A DNA stretch of 64,000 nucleotides from Bolinopsis microptera. Its lineage: Eukaryota; Ctenophora; Tentaculata; Lobata; Bolinopsidae. Position numbers and translations under genes: made by a program. The stretch covers positions 11,320,983-11,384,982 of the forward strand of contig NC_087077.1 of the NCBI RefSeq assembly GCF_026151205.1, written 5' to 3'. The notes beneath the pieces were generated by a model, which did not search any database, was not told where the DNA came from, and worked only from the letters and a program-made list of their open reading frames with translations. This document shows positions 22,555 to 33,092 of this stretch, one piece after another. How positions within the stretch are numbered: the first letter of the stretch is position 1; the number at the start of each line of letters is the position of its first letter.

Positions 22555-22765
22555 TCAGGTCCAGTTACTACAAAATGCCGCAGCCAAAGCTGTTGATGGG
22601 CAATATAAACATTACCATCTTGAGGATGAACTGATCAATCTTTACTGGTTTGATAATGGATATATAGAGAAGAGGATTGAATTCAAAATCTTACTGCAAA
22701 ATCTCACAAATCTATACTAGGATTGGCTCCAACTTATCTGCAAGATATGTTCGGATTTATGTTTG
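22555..22765 (+). pseudogene. Decayed 3' end of a CR1/L2-like LINE reverse-transcriptase ORF
   Basis: Translation gives QNAAAKAVDGQYKHYHL, then LINLYWFDNGYIEKRIEFK, and in a shifted frame GLAPTYLQDM. Together these match the conserved tail of CR1/L2-type ORF2 (LQxxQNAAAR…L+WLPVxxRIxFKxLL…GLAPxYL). A stop and a frameshift are present. It lies just after the ORF1-like pseudogene, so both may derive from one deleted element. Confidence 0.65.
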
Positions 22766-22769
22766 GTGT

Positions 22770-25012
22770 GGGTAGTGAAACAAATTTTTTTTTTTAGTGA
22801 AACAAATTTAAAATTTTATCCTTTATTTTACAATCATAATATAATAATATTTATAAGCCTCCGTTTTGAAAGTTTTAAATTTTAATATATTCACATTTCT
22901 ATTTAAAATTCAATTTAATGTATAAGTCAATAACTGGCCGCCAAAGCCGCGCATTCTTAAAAACATGATTAAATTGTTTATGATTATACGACAAATAGAA
23001 ATAAATTTAAAATTATCCGTGGTTTTTTTAAAAAAATAAATTATAATCTTACCTAAATCCAAAGCCAGCTTTGTAAAATTTACTTTTAGATCAAAATATA
23101 TCGTCAATTCTAAATATTTACAATGCAACATTTCATTAATTTACATACAAGCGTAGTCCAGCCCCTGCACGCATCCGTTCTTATGCGGCGCGACTCAAGC
23201 CGCGCACGCACGTATTATTTTATACTTTTTGCTTTCTAATAAATATCATGTCAATGTGTACGTCTAAATGTTCATGCTTTGTGTAAACCGAATCCAATTG
23301 AGATTAGTGACAAGGATAAGGACCCAAGTGCCTGTACGGCTTTTTCGGACCCCTGTGGACCACTACTCTTGAAGTCGCTCTACAACTATTGAACATTTAT
23401 AACTGTTATATAATATATAACGACATTTGACAATTATTATCATTAATCTATAATCTAGCTGTCTTGCTGAGGGGGAGGAGTAAACGCTTCACAAACTAAA
23501 GTGCTTACAACATACAAAATTTAAAACCATCAACACGGTTATAGTTCATATCAAGGGCCAATTTGGTATACCTCTATTTCGTTGTAATATCTAGTATATC
23601 TTCACATCTTAATACTATAATGAAATACAATAGGATACATGTTTCGAGAAAGAAAGGTTGGTCCGATTATTAACAAAAGTAAACAAAAGTCCATCAGGGA
23701 CTCCACGGAGTCGAAAAAGGTACACGGCTGCTGTCTGGTGCTGCTAGGCATTTATTGATCAAGATGTTTTATTGTATTGGTTTTTGATGATTCTATTGTT
23801 CGTGACTAATCAAGTTCTAAGTGGGGGTATAAAGTGCTGCTTAAGATACTTCGTCATCTCATGTCCAGTATAATGAATAAGATAGTAAACAATATAGTTT
23901 CAGTAGTTGACCCATACAGTTAAGTCCGTCATAACTCACAAGGGTAGCCTCTCTGTAGTAGCTTCTAAGATGTACAATAAATTTTCTAATTCTTTGAAAT
24001 TGTTAAAGCTCTTCTAAAAACTTTGTCGAAAAACTATTCAAGTCATATTTGGTGAAAGACCTTCAATTTAAAAAATATAACCTCATTGAATATTTTGAAA
24101 TGGCTACAACTTATTTAAATATTTTGGTTTCTCTTATTCCGTCACATCTTACAATACATTTCTAACAGAGTAATCGTATAGTATCAATTAAACCAATTCA
24201 GTATCAACAAACCACGATAAACTATGTATAAGATAAGAGGTATGTCACAAATAGAGCCGACTCTAGAGGAAGAAGCATATGATAAAAACGATAGGAAATA
24301 GTATGAATGGGTACTCCACATCAAAGAGAATACATGAAAACATAGTTAGTAATCAAATTACACATCAAAAAGATAACCAAATAGGTTGAAAAGGAGTTTC
24401 GTAATGCGACAATAATACTGAAAAACAACCTAGGTGTTCTTGTGAAAATATGACAGTATTTGCTTTAGCGCTCGATTTTCGTACCACGGTGTAAATTTTC
24501 GAAAATATGCGCGGCGCGCCTACAATTTTGATTCCATAAAAAATGAATTTTTTGGTCACAATTATATTTAATATATTTAAATTAGTTGTTATTACAAAAT
24601 AAATCTTTAAAAAAATTTCAAAATATAGCATATAAGTACCAAAAATAAATTGCGCGCAAAAAAGTCAAAATTTTTACCACTTTTTTGGATTTTTACCCCC
24701 AAAAAAATAGAGGGATTTTTAAAATTTTTATACCATCTTATGCGGCTGTGTTTTACCTATCTCTATACAAGTTTTGCCGACATGCCAACAAAATTAACAT
24801 GTTAAAAATATCAAAAAACATGGTTTTTTGGCCTATTTTTGGCCCAAAAATCGGTTTTTTGCAATTTTACCCCCAAAAAGTCAGTACAATCATCTTAAAA
24901 CCACTTTTAATCGATTCTACGGTCAAAAATACGTCTAGTAAGGTGTATCTGATGTCCCTAACGTATCGAGCAGACAATGCCCGTAAGAGCCTTTACTATT
25001 GTCAATGGTCTG
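22770..25012. other. AT-rich repeat-like stretch, no gene seen
   Basis: No frame has recognisable homology. Islands of GCGCGCC-type sequence (around 23200, 24510 and 25017) contrast with the AT-rich background and suggest old transposon ends. Confidence 0.45.
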
Positions 25013-25484
25013 GCCCGGCGCGCGCTACTTCGTAGCACTTGCCATCGCGCTACTTCGAAGAAATTTAGAAAAGTAACATCCGTCAAGAAGTAACAAGTTG
25101 ACAACCTTGAAGTTACCTGGGGACCCTAGGCTATTATGTTCACGTTCATTAACAAATAATAATGATCATAGAGATTAGGCGGAATGACAGGCTGAGCGCG
25201 GCCCAGTAACCTTGAAGCTATTACTCAGACAAGGTCCAGAAAATAAAAGGCTTCCAGACTATAATCACTGAAACAAAACCCTTTTCACTCCTATTTACAC
25301 TATCAAAGAAAAAATAATCCAACCCCATAATTAAGTCGGAACCTTTTTTTAAGATTATTCTGCTTCTGAAATTTTGTTGAAGTTGTTTGATGTTACTCCT
25401 TTACATTAAAAAAAATAGCGCGCCGATTTCTTTTTGAAATGTGGCCCGAAGCAAGCTCATACTACAAAATACCGCGCGCCGGGC
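25013..25484. mobile_element. Candidate MITE with GCCCGGCGCGCG ends
   Basis: The left end (GCCCGGCGCGCGCTACTT) and the right end read in reverse (GCCCGGCGCGCGGTATTT) agree over about 30 bp. The 472-bp interior has no coding frame. No clear target-site duplication was found. Confidence 0.45.
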
Positions 25485-25633
25485 TAGTTCATTAACAATG
25501 GACAATTATAATTGTGACTCTAGTAATTAATAAATGTGACATGTAATTTTAAATTAATATAACAAAATATTTTGATTTTTTCCTGAAAAGATTGCTCTAT
25601 GACTTGAAATTTAAAATTTAAGCAAAAGCTATC

Positions 25634-25930
25634 TATCTCAACTTCAACCTGTGTCGATGATCTCATGGAGGTGATTCAGAAAGCCAAAGAGGAGCATAGT
25701 GGTGTTATGTAATGCTACGCAATAAAATGGAAGTCATACCATTCTAATTTCATTTCGGATGATATCTTAACTACAAAAATTCGTTAGTTATATGTTTAGA
25801 TATATACTAGAAAAGGAGTTATATGGTTTTTTAGAGAAGTTATTTAGGTTTGGAATTAAAAATTTTTATGATATCTTTGATATTCAGTTGATATTTAAAT
25901 GACTTTTTAGTTCTTTCTAGAACTAGATTA
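25634..25930 (+). pseudogene. 3' fragment of a duplicated SDR gene
   Basis: From about 25634 the sequence matches the last 34 codons and 3' flank of the intact SDR gene (28612–29340). It shares ATCTCAACTTCAACCTGTGT and the downstream GGATGATATCTTA. A small insertion (GTGTTATGTAATG against GTGTAATG) breaks the frame. Similarity continues into the 3' flank, through GGAATTAAAAAT and GATATTCAGTTGATA. There it lacks the LTR retrotransposon present in the intact copy. The 5' two-thirds of this copy are gone. Confidence 0.85.
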
Positions 25931-26485
25931 TGTTCATTTTTATATTGATATGATTTTTATATACCTATATATTCCTCGCATAATTTCCATGTCCGCCTGA
26001 ACAAACCTGGCACCATCAAATCTTACCTATAGGAACCCCAGAACTTATCAAGCTTAGTCTGAATTCAAAACTATTTGACCAGCTACGTACAAAAAAAAAG
26101 GAAAAAGCATGTATGGTCGGTCCTGCAGTGGGGTCTCCTTGTCCTTGGATCTGTGTTTTGATCCGTCTTTTCATAAAATTTTTCATTTGAACTTGTCATG
26201 TCTAATTTTCAATTAAACTAAGCTCAGTTAATGTAAGAGCCGCTTTAGAAAGCACTGGAGTTTATCTCCAGGATTAAATTATATCGAGTTATATGATTTA
26301 GCTATAAGGCGGTTTATAAATGTTGTATTTATTTATTTATTATTATTATTTGTGTCACTTAGACTCACCTATTAAATGTTAATCGACACCACTGGTCCCA
26401 GCTAGATTTAGCCATGGCACGACTACTCAAACGTAACAGTTAAATAGGTGTGACATACATATATATTCTTATAATTATATCATAT

Positions 26486-28085
26486 GGACACGTTCAAAAA
26501 AAGGTGGCACTAGAGATTGATTTTTTAAAATGCGTTTTAAAAATAGTCATTACTCTTTGTTGGTTGATATATCTATCTATACCTTTAGAAATTCGATTAA
26601 ATTTCATGATCCTGAAATCACGGAGTCTCTAGTGCTTATATCACAGGAGTTATCGTTATTTGTGTGCCAATGAGTCAAAAGTCACACAATTAGAAATGCA
26701 AGATGAATCAACACTAGATAATCTGAAAAGTAATATTCACAAAGAAGCCAAAATTGATATGGTGACTATAATGCATGTAAGGAATGGAATGTCTTATCTG
26801 AAATTGTTATTGGTGCCAAAATGAGTCAAAAATCACAACTTAAACGTTGGAAATGAGCCTATTTTGAGCAGTGATTATTGAATCATCTAACGTTTTTATT
26901 GGCTTTCTATCATTTTTTAGGGTACAAAATAGTATTAAATAGTATTAAAACCAATTAATATGATTCAAAAGTCACATTTTCGTTAAAGGTGCGCTATTAA
27001 GTCACACTATAGTTATCCTTAAATTAAGTGAACGATATGACAATTTATATCCATTCTATGATTATTATTATGTGATTTTTGAATCCATGTCTAAGCTTAT
27101 ACCATATTGAAGGCCTTTGAGCGATAATTTTTGATCTGGGTGCTTAAATGATTCAAAAATCACTTAAATCTAGCTACCAAATATGTAATTTTCTTTAAAG
27201 TGTGACAATTGAATCATATGTAATGTTCAAGTTGTAATGAAATTTTGAAAGGTAAGGTAATGAATCGATAATCACATTTCAAAAATTCAATTAAGTATTA
27301 TACGTTACTGATTGATTCATTTGTCACATTATGGAGACAAAATTATCATGGCTTGAGTAGTAAAAGTACTTGCCTAGTTTACTCAGTTTAAAATTAGTGT
27401 TTTGTGAATATTGATTCCACTATTACTCTAATAACGAACTTCTCCATGACCATAAACAAGTGTCACAACAAATTACTGCATATTTACTATGAATACCAAC
27501 CTGATATAGAGCCAAAAAGTGATACATTCCCCTGATACAGCATAATTTCAATACATGCTCATTTATGTGATTTTTGACTCATTATGGCACTTTTAATCAT
27601 CTAAATTCTCTAAATATTAGTTAGCATGATATAATTGTGATTGATAGAGTTCATTGTTACAATCATTCCGTTGATATTCATATCACATTCATCATTCTAA
27701 AATACTTAGTCAGAATTAACCCTATGTGTGATAATTGCATCATAACTCCACATTTAACCGGTGACTCTTTGCACTTTTAACACTCAACTATCTCAGAAAG
27801 GTTCAATAATCACATTGAGAAGCAGGACACACTCACAGAATGTAAATTCATCATTAGAGGTGCAAGAAATGAATATTTTGTGATTTCTGGCTCATATCTG
27901 CACAATTAACAGATTTAAAGAGATGAATGACTTAATTATGTGACATTTGACTCTTTTTGGACCACATATTAAAATTTGGTTAACTTTCATAGCATACTCC
28001 TTGAGATACAAGTATTTTAAAATGCTTCACACAATTTTGGCAGTGAAAAATCAATCTCTAGTGCCACCTTTTTATGAACGTGTCC
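26486..28085. mobile_element. Non-autonomous TIR transposon, copy 1 (1600 bp), with TCAC motif array
   Basis: The ends are inverted repeats of about 41 bp starting GGACACGTTCA and continuing through AGGTGGCACTAGAGATTGAT. ATAT flanks both sides (26482–26485, 28086–28089), a 4-bp target-site duplication. The interior has no transposase. It carries well over ten copies of a loose motif, TGAKTCAAAARTCACA or its complement, spaced 50–150 bp apart. The outer 11 bp and duplication length match the element at 34727–37694, so they belong to one family. The superfamily is not settled. Confidence 0.8.
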
Positions 28086-28150
28086 ATATGAATTGATTGC
28101 ACTGCTAATAAATAAAATACTTTGTTTTACTAAATACTTTGTTTTACTAA

Positions 28151-28464
28151 AATCAATCTGTCTGGTTTAATGAATTTTATGGCAGAAGAATATATTTTCT
28201 TTCATGATTTTAAATTTGTAACATTGTTTTAATGAATTTGGAATTTGTATTATTAGTAGTATAGAAACTATTATTGTAGCTGATTCTAGATGTTTTTATG
28301 AGATAATTAAAAATTACATTTTTACAAATTTAATGATTTATTTCAACAAAACTGTATAAGTCGTCGTTACTGTCTCTCAGTGTTAATTCTTCAATCTCGT
28401 TTCTAAATTATGACTTATCCCTGGCTTGATTTGTGAAAGCTTTGATCTTATACTATGTGTAAAC
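28151..28464. repeat. Segmental duplicate, copy 1 (matches 32716–33036)
   Basis: About 310 bp upstream of the intact SDR gene matches the sequence downstream of it, including GGCAGAAGAATATATTTTCT and AAGTCGTCGTTACTGT. Together with the SDR fragment at 25634 this shows that the SDR gene and its 3' flank were tandemly duplicated. Confidence 0.8.
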
Positions 28465-28611
28465 CAGTGGTTCTATGTCACCAATATAAATTGAAATATC
28501 GATTATTTTAAGATTCCTTCATAATTTCTCTGTTAAGATCCTGTTAGTTTCTTGTAGACTATATATTATATCAACTCTAACAAATCACTTCTATACAGAC
28601 CATCTTGTAAA

Positions 28612-29340
28612 ATGAAAGTATCTATGGTCACTGGCGCCAATCGTGGCATTGGACTAGAGCTTGTAAGAAGACTTGCATTAGAAGCAGAGAGTACTGTAAT
28701 TGCATGTTCGCGCTCTATGAGTGAGGAGTTGGAGGAGCTTGTGAAGAGTCCATCTGTTCATCATGTAAGTTTGGATATCACAAGCCAAGAATCAGTTGAT
28801 GAAGCTCATGAGAAAATATCATCTATACTGGGAGATAGGGGTATTAATTTGCTTGTCAACAATGCAGCAATTTTGATTAAATCTGAGTCGCCTACAACTA
28901 CAAGTACCGAGGATATCTCTAAGAATTTTGAAGTAAACGTTGTTGGGACTCACAGAGTGACTCTCAAATTCGCACCATTCTTGTTCAAAGCTGCAGAGCA
29001 GAATGCTGATGCTGAAATTGGGGGCAAAAGGGCCTTTTGTCTTAATGTCTCTTCTGCAGTTGGAAGCATTGCAAATACTACCTCTCCTTGGCACACTGCT
29101 TACAGAATAAGCAAAGCTGCATTGAACATGCTGACACGCACTACTGCACTTGAATTCTTAGAAAAGAAAGTTCTGGTTTGCTCAGTTCATCCAGGATGGG
29201 TGCAAACAAACATGGGTGGACCCAATGCCCTGATCTCAACTTCAACCTGTGTCGATGATCTCATGGAGGTGATCCAGAAAGCCACAGTGGAGCATAGTGG
29301 TGTAATGCTACGCAACAAGATGGAAGTTATGCCATTTTAA
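28612..29340 (+). CDS. Short-chain dehydrogenase/reductase, sniffer/C-factor-like carbonyl reductase
   Basis: This intronless frame encodes 242 aa. The Rossmann nucleotide-binding motif TGANRGIG (residues 7–14), NNAA, catalytic Ser in NVSS, and the Y-R-I-S-K catalytic pair are all present, as is the SVHPGWVQTNMGG loop after the active site. Its best fit is the SDR group containing insect sniffer and bacterial C-factor, which are NADPH-dependent carbonyl reductases. It is a full-length cytosolic form without a leader. The ATG at 28612 directly precedes the first beta strand. The gene is the surviving copy of a tandem duplication, and an LTR retrotransposon sits 111 bp beyond its stop codon. 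The substrate is unknown. Confidence 0.85.
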   Translation: MKVSMVTGANRGIGLELVRRLALEAESTVIACSRSMSEELEELVKSPSVHHVSLDITSQESVDEAHEKISSILGDRGINLLVNNAAILIKSESPTTTSTEDISKNFEVNVVGTHRVTLKFAPFLFKAAEQNADAEIGGKRAFCLNVSSAVGSIANTTSPWHTAYRISKAALNMLTRTTALEFLEKKVLVCSVHPGWVQTNMGGPNALISTSTCVDDLMEVIQKATVEHSGVMLRNKMEVMPF

Positions 29341-29451
29341 TCTCATTTTGGATGATATCTTAGCAACATGACACTTTTAGTTATATGACTACTAGAGAAC
29401 AAGAACTATGGTTTTTAGTAATAATTATTTACATTCGGAATTAAAAATTGT

Positions 29452-29700
29452 TGTTTATTGCTCTGATGTATGCAATGAAATCACGATGGTTGTTATCTAT
29501 CTGAAAACGTATATAATTTGTAATGCAATACATTATAGAATAAATGCAATTAGAAATATCAATAACAGTTCCTATCTTACTAGAAAGATTAACTGAAAAC
29601 TATACTAGGAAAAGCTAAGCACAGTTACAAAGTGTAACACTCTACTCACCACAGTAGAGTTCAGGGTGATCTTGCTAAAGGGGAAAGATTGGTTAGAACA
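29452..29700 (-). repeat. 3' LTR of the Gag-only element
   Basis: It starts TGTTTATTGCTC and ends GGTTAGAACA in + orientation, matching 32393–32641 over 249 bp. Confidence 0.9.
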
Positions 29701-29716
29701 ATCTCCACCCTATCTA
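29701..29716 (-). other. Polypurine tract
   Basis: On the minus strand, TAGGGTGGAGAT immediately precedes the 3' LTR, the expected site of plus-strand DNA priming. Confidence 0.65.
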
Positions 29717-30168
29717 AGTCTAAAATATAAAAGTTAAAACCGCAGAGGTATGGAACTACTAACTGTGATAGATAAATCAATTCAAAAGTCTAAAACAACA
29801 ACAACATCGATTCAAAAGTATAAAAGGCTTGTTAAAAATAACAACTTAGAAGAATAAGCTAAATATTGAATAAATTAATAATTTAACAATGTCCATTAAA
29901 ATGTTATAAAATTTTGTTCATTACAATGTTAAAAGGCATTCTGAAGTATGGTGAGTTCTCAAGTCTCAAGAGCCTACTCCGTTGGGTCCAGGTCAGTTTG
30001 TAGTAAACTGCAAACCTTTAATATCTGTAGCCTAATTTCTCAATCCTCAGTCCTTACAAAGGATGCTTTCATCCTTAATCCTATACTTCTCTCTAAACAG
30101 ACTGCCCAGACAAAAATATAGAGAAACACTCAAGATAGGTAGAACTTAACACATTCAGAAATACCAGT

Positions 30169-32304
30169 CTAGTTGTAGTATGTGCTTGGCACTGTTCTCA
30201 GGACAAAAACTTCTTCAGACATCATCTCGGCAAACTTGATACTCTCTTCATTTCCATTGGGTTCAGCTATGGGAGGAGGTTCAGGAGGGTCTTTCTCAAG
30301 TAGCCAGTCTACTTTGTCTAAATTGACCCCGGAAAAACTTCCGTCTTCTGAAATGACATTCCAGTAGTTCTTGTTCATGCTGTTGACAGTGTATCCTCTA
30401 GACTTAAGCTGAACTTTGTGCCATGTATCCGAATCAGGTTCTTGGAATACCACTGTGTCTCCTTCACTTACTGCAGTTATCAAGCCTTCATTTTTCTTCA
30501 TAGGTTTCCTTGCCTTTGGAGGTTTCTTTGTTTGATCCACTTCTTCGGTAGTTCTCTCAATAGTTGTTTCTGGAGTGTCTTTAACTTCAACTATTGTAGG
30601 CTCTGCAGTTCCACCAGGTAGGTTGTTTGTTGTTTCCTGTGGTTTTTCTTGATCTGTCGTTCTAGTAATGGTTTGGATCTCAGGTTTTACTTGAGCACTT
30701 ATCTCTTCAGGATCAAGATTTGGAATGTTGAAGTCTCTTAAAGTAGAATTATGATCAAAGTTTGTTTCTTGAGCTCTGGCGTGAGATCTCTCTTTACTAT
30801 TCATCTGCTCATCTGCTTCTTGTTTTGGAACCATCATGTTTTCTTCCTGGATTGGGATCGTATAGTGACCTGATTGAGTCAACTCTAGCTTGTAATCTTC
30901 TCCACGGATGGTAATGGTGTCTGTCTCGAAATTAAGTTGCACTCCCATGTACTTCATTGATTTCAAAGATAATAGAAGAGGTATGTCACTGTTAACGATG
31001 TGTACTTCAAGCCGAATTTTGTGGGTACAAATTGTGACTGGGATAATCACTTTCTTAGAAGATTCTAGGGTTCCTACTCCAAATCTAAAGATGATTTCTG
31101 CTGGGAATTCTTTAACAGTGCTTCTTGTCTCGTCATCTAGAGAATCTAGAAAGCACGAATACCAGTTTTCCCCGGCTACTGTTCTACTTGCTCCTGAGTC
31201 TAACAAAGCTTTATTGACAGTTTCTCCAACTAGAAAAACAGCTTCTTCTTCTTGACGGACGTTCCATTGGAAGAATATGGGTTTCGCTGTAGGCATAGGT
31301 TTTTCATAGTATTCTTGGTTGTATCCGTAAAACTCTTCATTGTTGGGAATCATGTCTGATAGATAATAAGGAGTCTGCTGGTTGTAATAGGCTGGGTTGG
31401 GCGATCCTTGTCTGTAGCCTGAGTGTTGGTCATAAGGCATGGTGTGTTGTTGGTAAGGCGGCCTTTGGAAGTTCATTGGCTGTCTGAAAGGAGCTCTAAG
31501 AGGGCAGTCTCTGATCCAGTGTCCTGGAGAGTAGCATCCGTAGCAAACCTGTCTGTTGTCATTTCTCTGGCCGAAAGCTCTCTGTTTTCCTCTAACATTG
31601 TTTCCAGGTCTGTTCCTATTGAACATTATTTGCTCTTCTGGGAGAGTATTTGAGTCTGTTGTCTCTTTTTTACCAGCTTCTGTTGGAAGTTGTCCATCGT
31701 CTAAAGCTAGATAGCATGGCTCTGCTTTCACTTTAATAGGAAGACTATCAGATTCTTCTGATTTGGACTTATTGAGTTGGGAATCAGCCAATCTCATGAG
31801 TGATTTCTTCATATCTTCCATTGTCATAGCTGTGCAGGTGGCTCTAGCTAACTTCTCATCTGCATTGGACAGATTGGCAGCTTTTAGTAATTTATAGGCC
31901 AGCACTAGTTCAGGAAGTGTCACTCCTTCTGTCTTCAGTTCTCGTTCTAGACTCTCGAATATCAGGATAAACTCAGTCATTCTCTGTTCTGAGTTTCTTC
32001 TTAAATTTTCAAATCTTTCATATTTTCCAAGAGTATCATCACTCTCTAGGTAAATCTCATCTAACTTGGCTATAAGTAGCTCAACACCGACTTTAGTCTC
32101 AGTTGTCTCAGCATCAGCCTTCTTGGTCTTAAGAAGTGCTTCATCTATGGTTAGAGCAATGTCTAATGCTTTGTCTTTGAGAAACATGATCAGCGTCATT
32201 GCTTTGTGTTCCTCTGATACCGTTGATACAGTTGCCCATATCTTAGCAAGCTGGCGGTACCGTTTATAACCAGTCCCATTAAATGATGGTGTGTCCTTTG
32301 ACAT
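30169..32304 (-). CDS. Retrotransposon Gag–aspartic protease polyprotein, copia-like, without pol
   Basis: The ORF is 711 aa from the ATG at 32304, without stops. Residues 1 to about 180 resemble the capsid-like Gag of animal copia (GalEA-type) elements, including KLDEIYLESDD and LPELVLAYKLLKAANLS. A zinc knuckle of CCHC type (CYGCYSPGHWIRDC) lies near residues 254–267. The protease signature ALLDSGAS is near 366–373. After a low-complexity linker comes a small SH3-like segment (about 610–670) that in full elements precedes the reverse transcriptase. The ORF stops just after EEVFVLRTVP, where that domain would begin. So integrase and RT are cleanly missing while the frame stays open, suggesting selection or recent origin. 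Confidence 0.85.
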   Translation of the reverse strand: MSKDTPSFNGTGYKRYRQLAKIWATVSTVSEEHKAMTLIMFLKDKALDIALTIDEALLKTKKADAETTETKVGVELLIAKLDEIYLESDDTLGKYERFENLRRNSEQRMTEFILIFESLERELKTEGVTLPELVLAYKLLKAANLSNADEKLARATCTAMTMEDMKKSLMRLADSQLNKSKSEESDSLPIKVKAEPCYLALDDGQLPTEAGKKETTDSNTLPEEQIMFNRNRPGNNVRGKQRAFGQRNDNRQVCYGCYSPGHWIRDCPLRAPFRQPMNFQRPPYQQHTMPYDQHSGYRQGSPNPAYYNQQTPYYLSDMIPNNEEFYGYNQEYYEKPMPTAKPIFFQWNVRQEEEAVFLVGETVNKALLDSGASRTVAGENWYSCFLDSLDDETRSTVKEFPAEIIFRFGVGTLESSKKVIIPVTICTHKIRLEVHIVNSDIPLLLSLKSMKYMGVQLNFETDTITIRGEDYKLELTQSGHYTIPIQEENMMVPKQEADEQMNSKERSHARAQETNFDHNSTLRDFNIPNLDPEEISAQVKPEIQTITRTTDQEKPQETTNNLPGGTAEPTIVEVKDTPETTIERTTEEVDQTKKPPKARKPMKKNEGLITAVSEGDTVVFQEPDSDTWHKVQLKSRGYTVNSMNKNYWNVISEDGSFSGVNLDKVDWLLEKDPPEPPPIAEPNGNEESIKFAEMMSEEVFVLRTVPSTYYN

Positions 32305-32382
32305 CTTCACAGTAGTTGACGTAGTTGTAGTTGATGTAGTTTGAGTTTTAGTTGACGTCGTTGTAGTTTGAGCTTGCGCTTG

Positions 32383-32391
32383 CTGCTACCA
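32383..32391 (-). other. Primer-binding site for initiator tRNA-Met
   Basis: On the minus strand, TGGTAGCAG follows the 5' LTR after one base. It complements the 3' end of initiator tRNA-Met, the usual primer of copia-type elements. Confidence 0.6.
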
Positions 32392-32392
32392 C

Positions 32393-32641
32393 TGTTTATT
32401 GCTCTGATGTATGCAATGAAATCACGATGGTTGTTATCTATCTGAAAACGTATATAATTTGTAATGCAATACATTATAGAATAAATGCAATTAGAAATAT
32501 CAATAACAGTTCCTATCTTACTAGAAAGATTAACTGAAAACTATACTAGGAAAAGCTAAGCACAGTTACAAAGTGTAACACTCTACTCACCACAGTAGAG
32601 TTCAGGGTGATCTTGCTAAAGGGGAAAGATTGGTTAGAACA
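32393..32641 (-). repeat. 5' LTR of the Gag-only element
   Basis: This is the matching 249-bp repeat. Its outer edge is followed by the ATTGT duplication at 32642–32646. Confidence 0.9.
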
Positions 32642-32715
32642 ATTGTTATGATATATCTTTGATATTCAGTTGATAGAAATGACTTCTTTCTATAATAGAC
32701 TATTTCCTTTTTTTG

Positions 32716-33036
32716 AAATCAATTTGCTTGGTTCAATGACTTAGATGGCAGAAGAATATATTTTCTCCCATGACTTTAAATTTGTTACATTGTTTAAATA
32801 AAGTTGGAATTTGTATATTTTTAGTATGTTCAACTATAATTGTAGCTGCTCCTTGATGGTTTTATAAGTTAGTTGGAAATTATACTTTTCAAATTTAATA
32901 GGTTTCTTTCAGCAAAACTTTAAGTCGTCGTTACTGTGTCTCAATGATAATTAGTAAATTCTCCAATTCTTTAAATCTAAATTCTGATTTATCACTGACT
33001 TGATTTGTAAAAGCTTCAATCTTATACTGTGTAAAC
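32716..33036. repeat. Segmental duplicate, copy 2 (matches 28151–28464)
   Basis: It shares GGCAGAAGAATATATTTTCT, AAGTCGTCGTTACTGT and a final TACTGTGTAAAC-type end with copy 1. It now lies beyond the LTR element and directly upstream of PLPBP, so it may carry part of that gene's promoter. Confidence 0.8.
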
Positions 33037-33092
33037 TAATCGTGACCTGTACTTCATATAGACTGGCGAATGTCAATAGGGATAATATTTTC

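Larger units (their letters stand above)
29452..32641 (-). mobile_element. Gag–protease-only LTR retrotransposon (3190 bp, minus orientation)
   Basis: Two near-identical 249-bp LTRs (29452–29700 and 32393–32641) begin TG and end CA in + orientation. The element is flanked by 5-bp duplications, ATTGT (29447–29451 and 32642–32646). Next to the 5' LTR, TGGTAGCAG fits a primer-binding site for initiator tRNA-Met. A purine-rich tract lies beside the 3' LTR. The only ORF encodes Gag and an aspartic protease; integrase, reverse transcriptase and RNase H are missing. The match between LTRs and the intact duplications point to a recent, complete insertion that must have been mobilised by another element. 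Confidence 0.92.
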
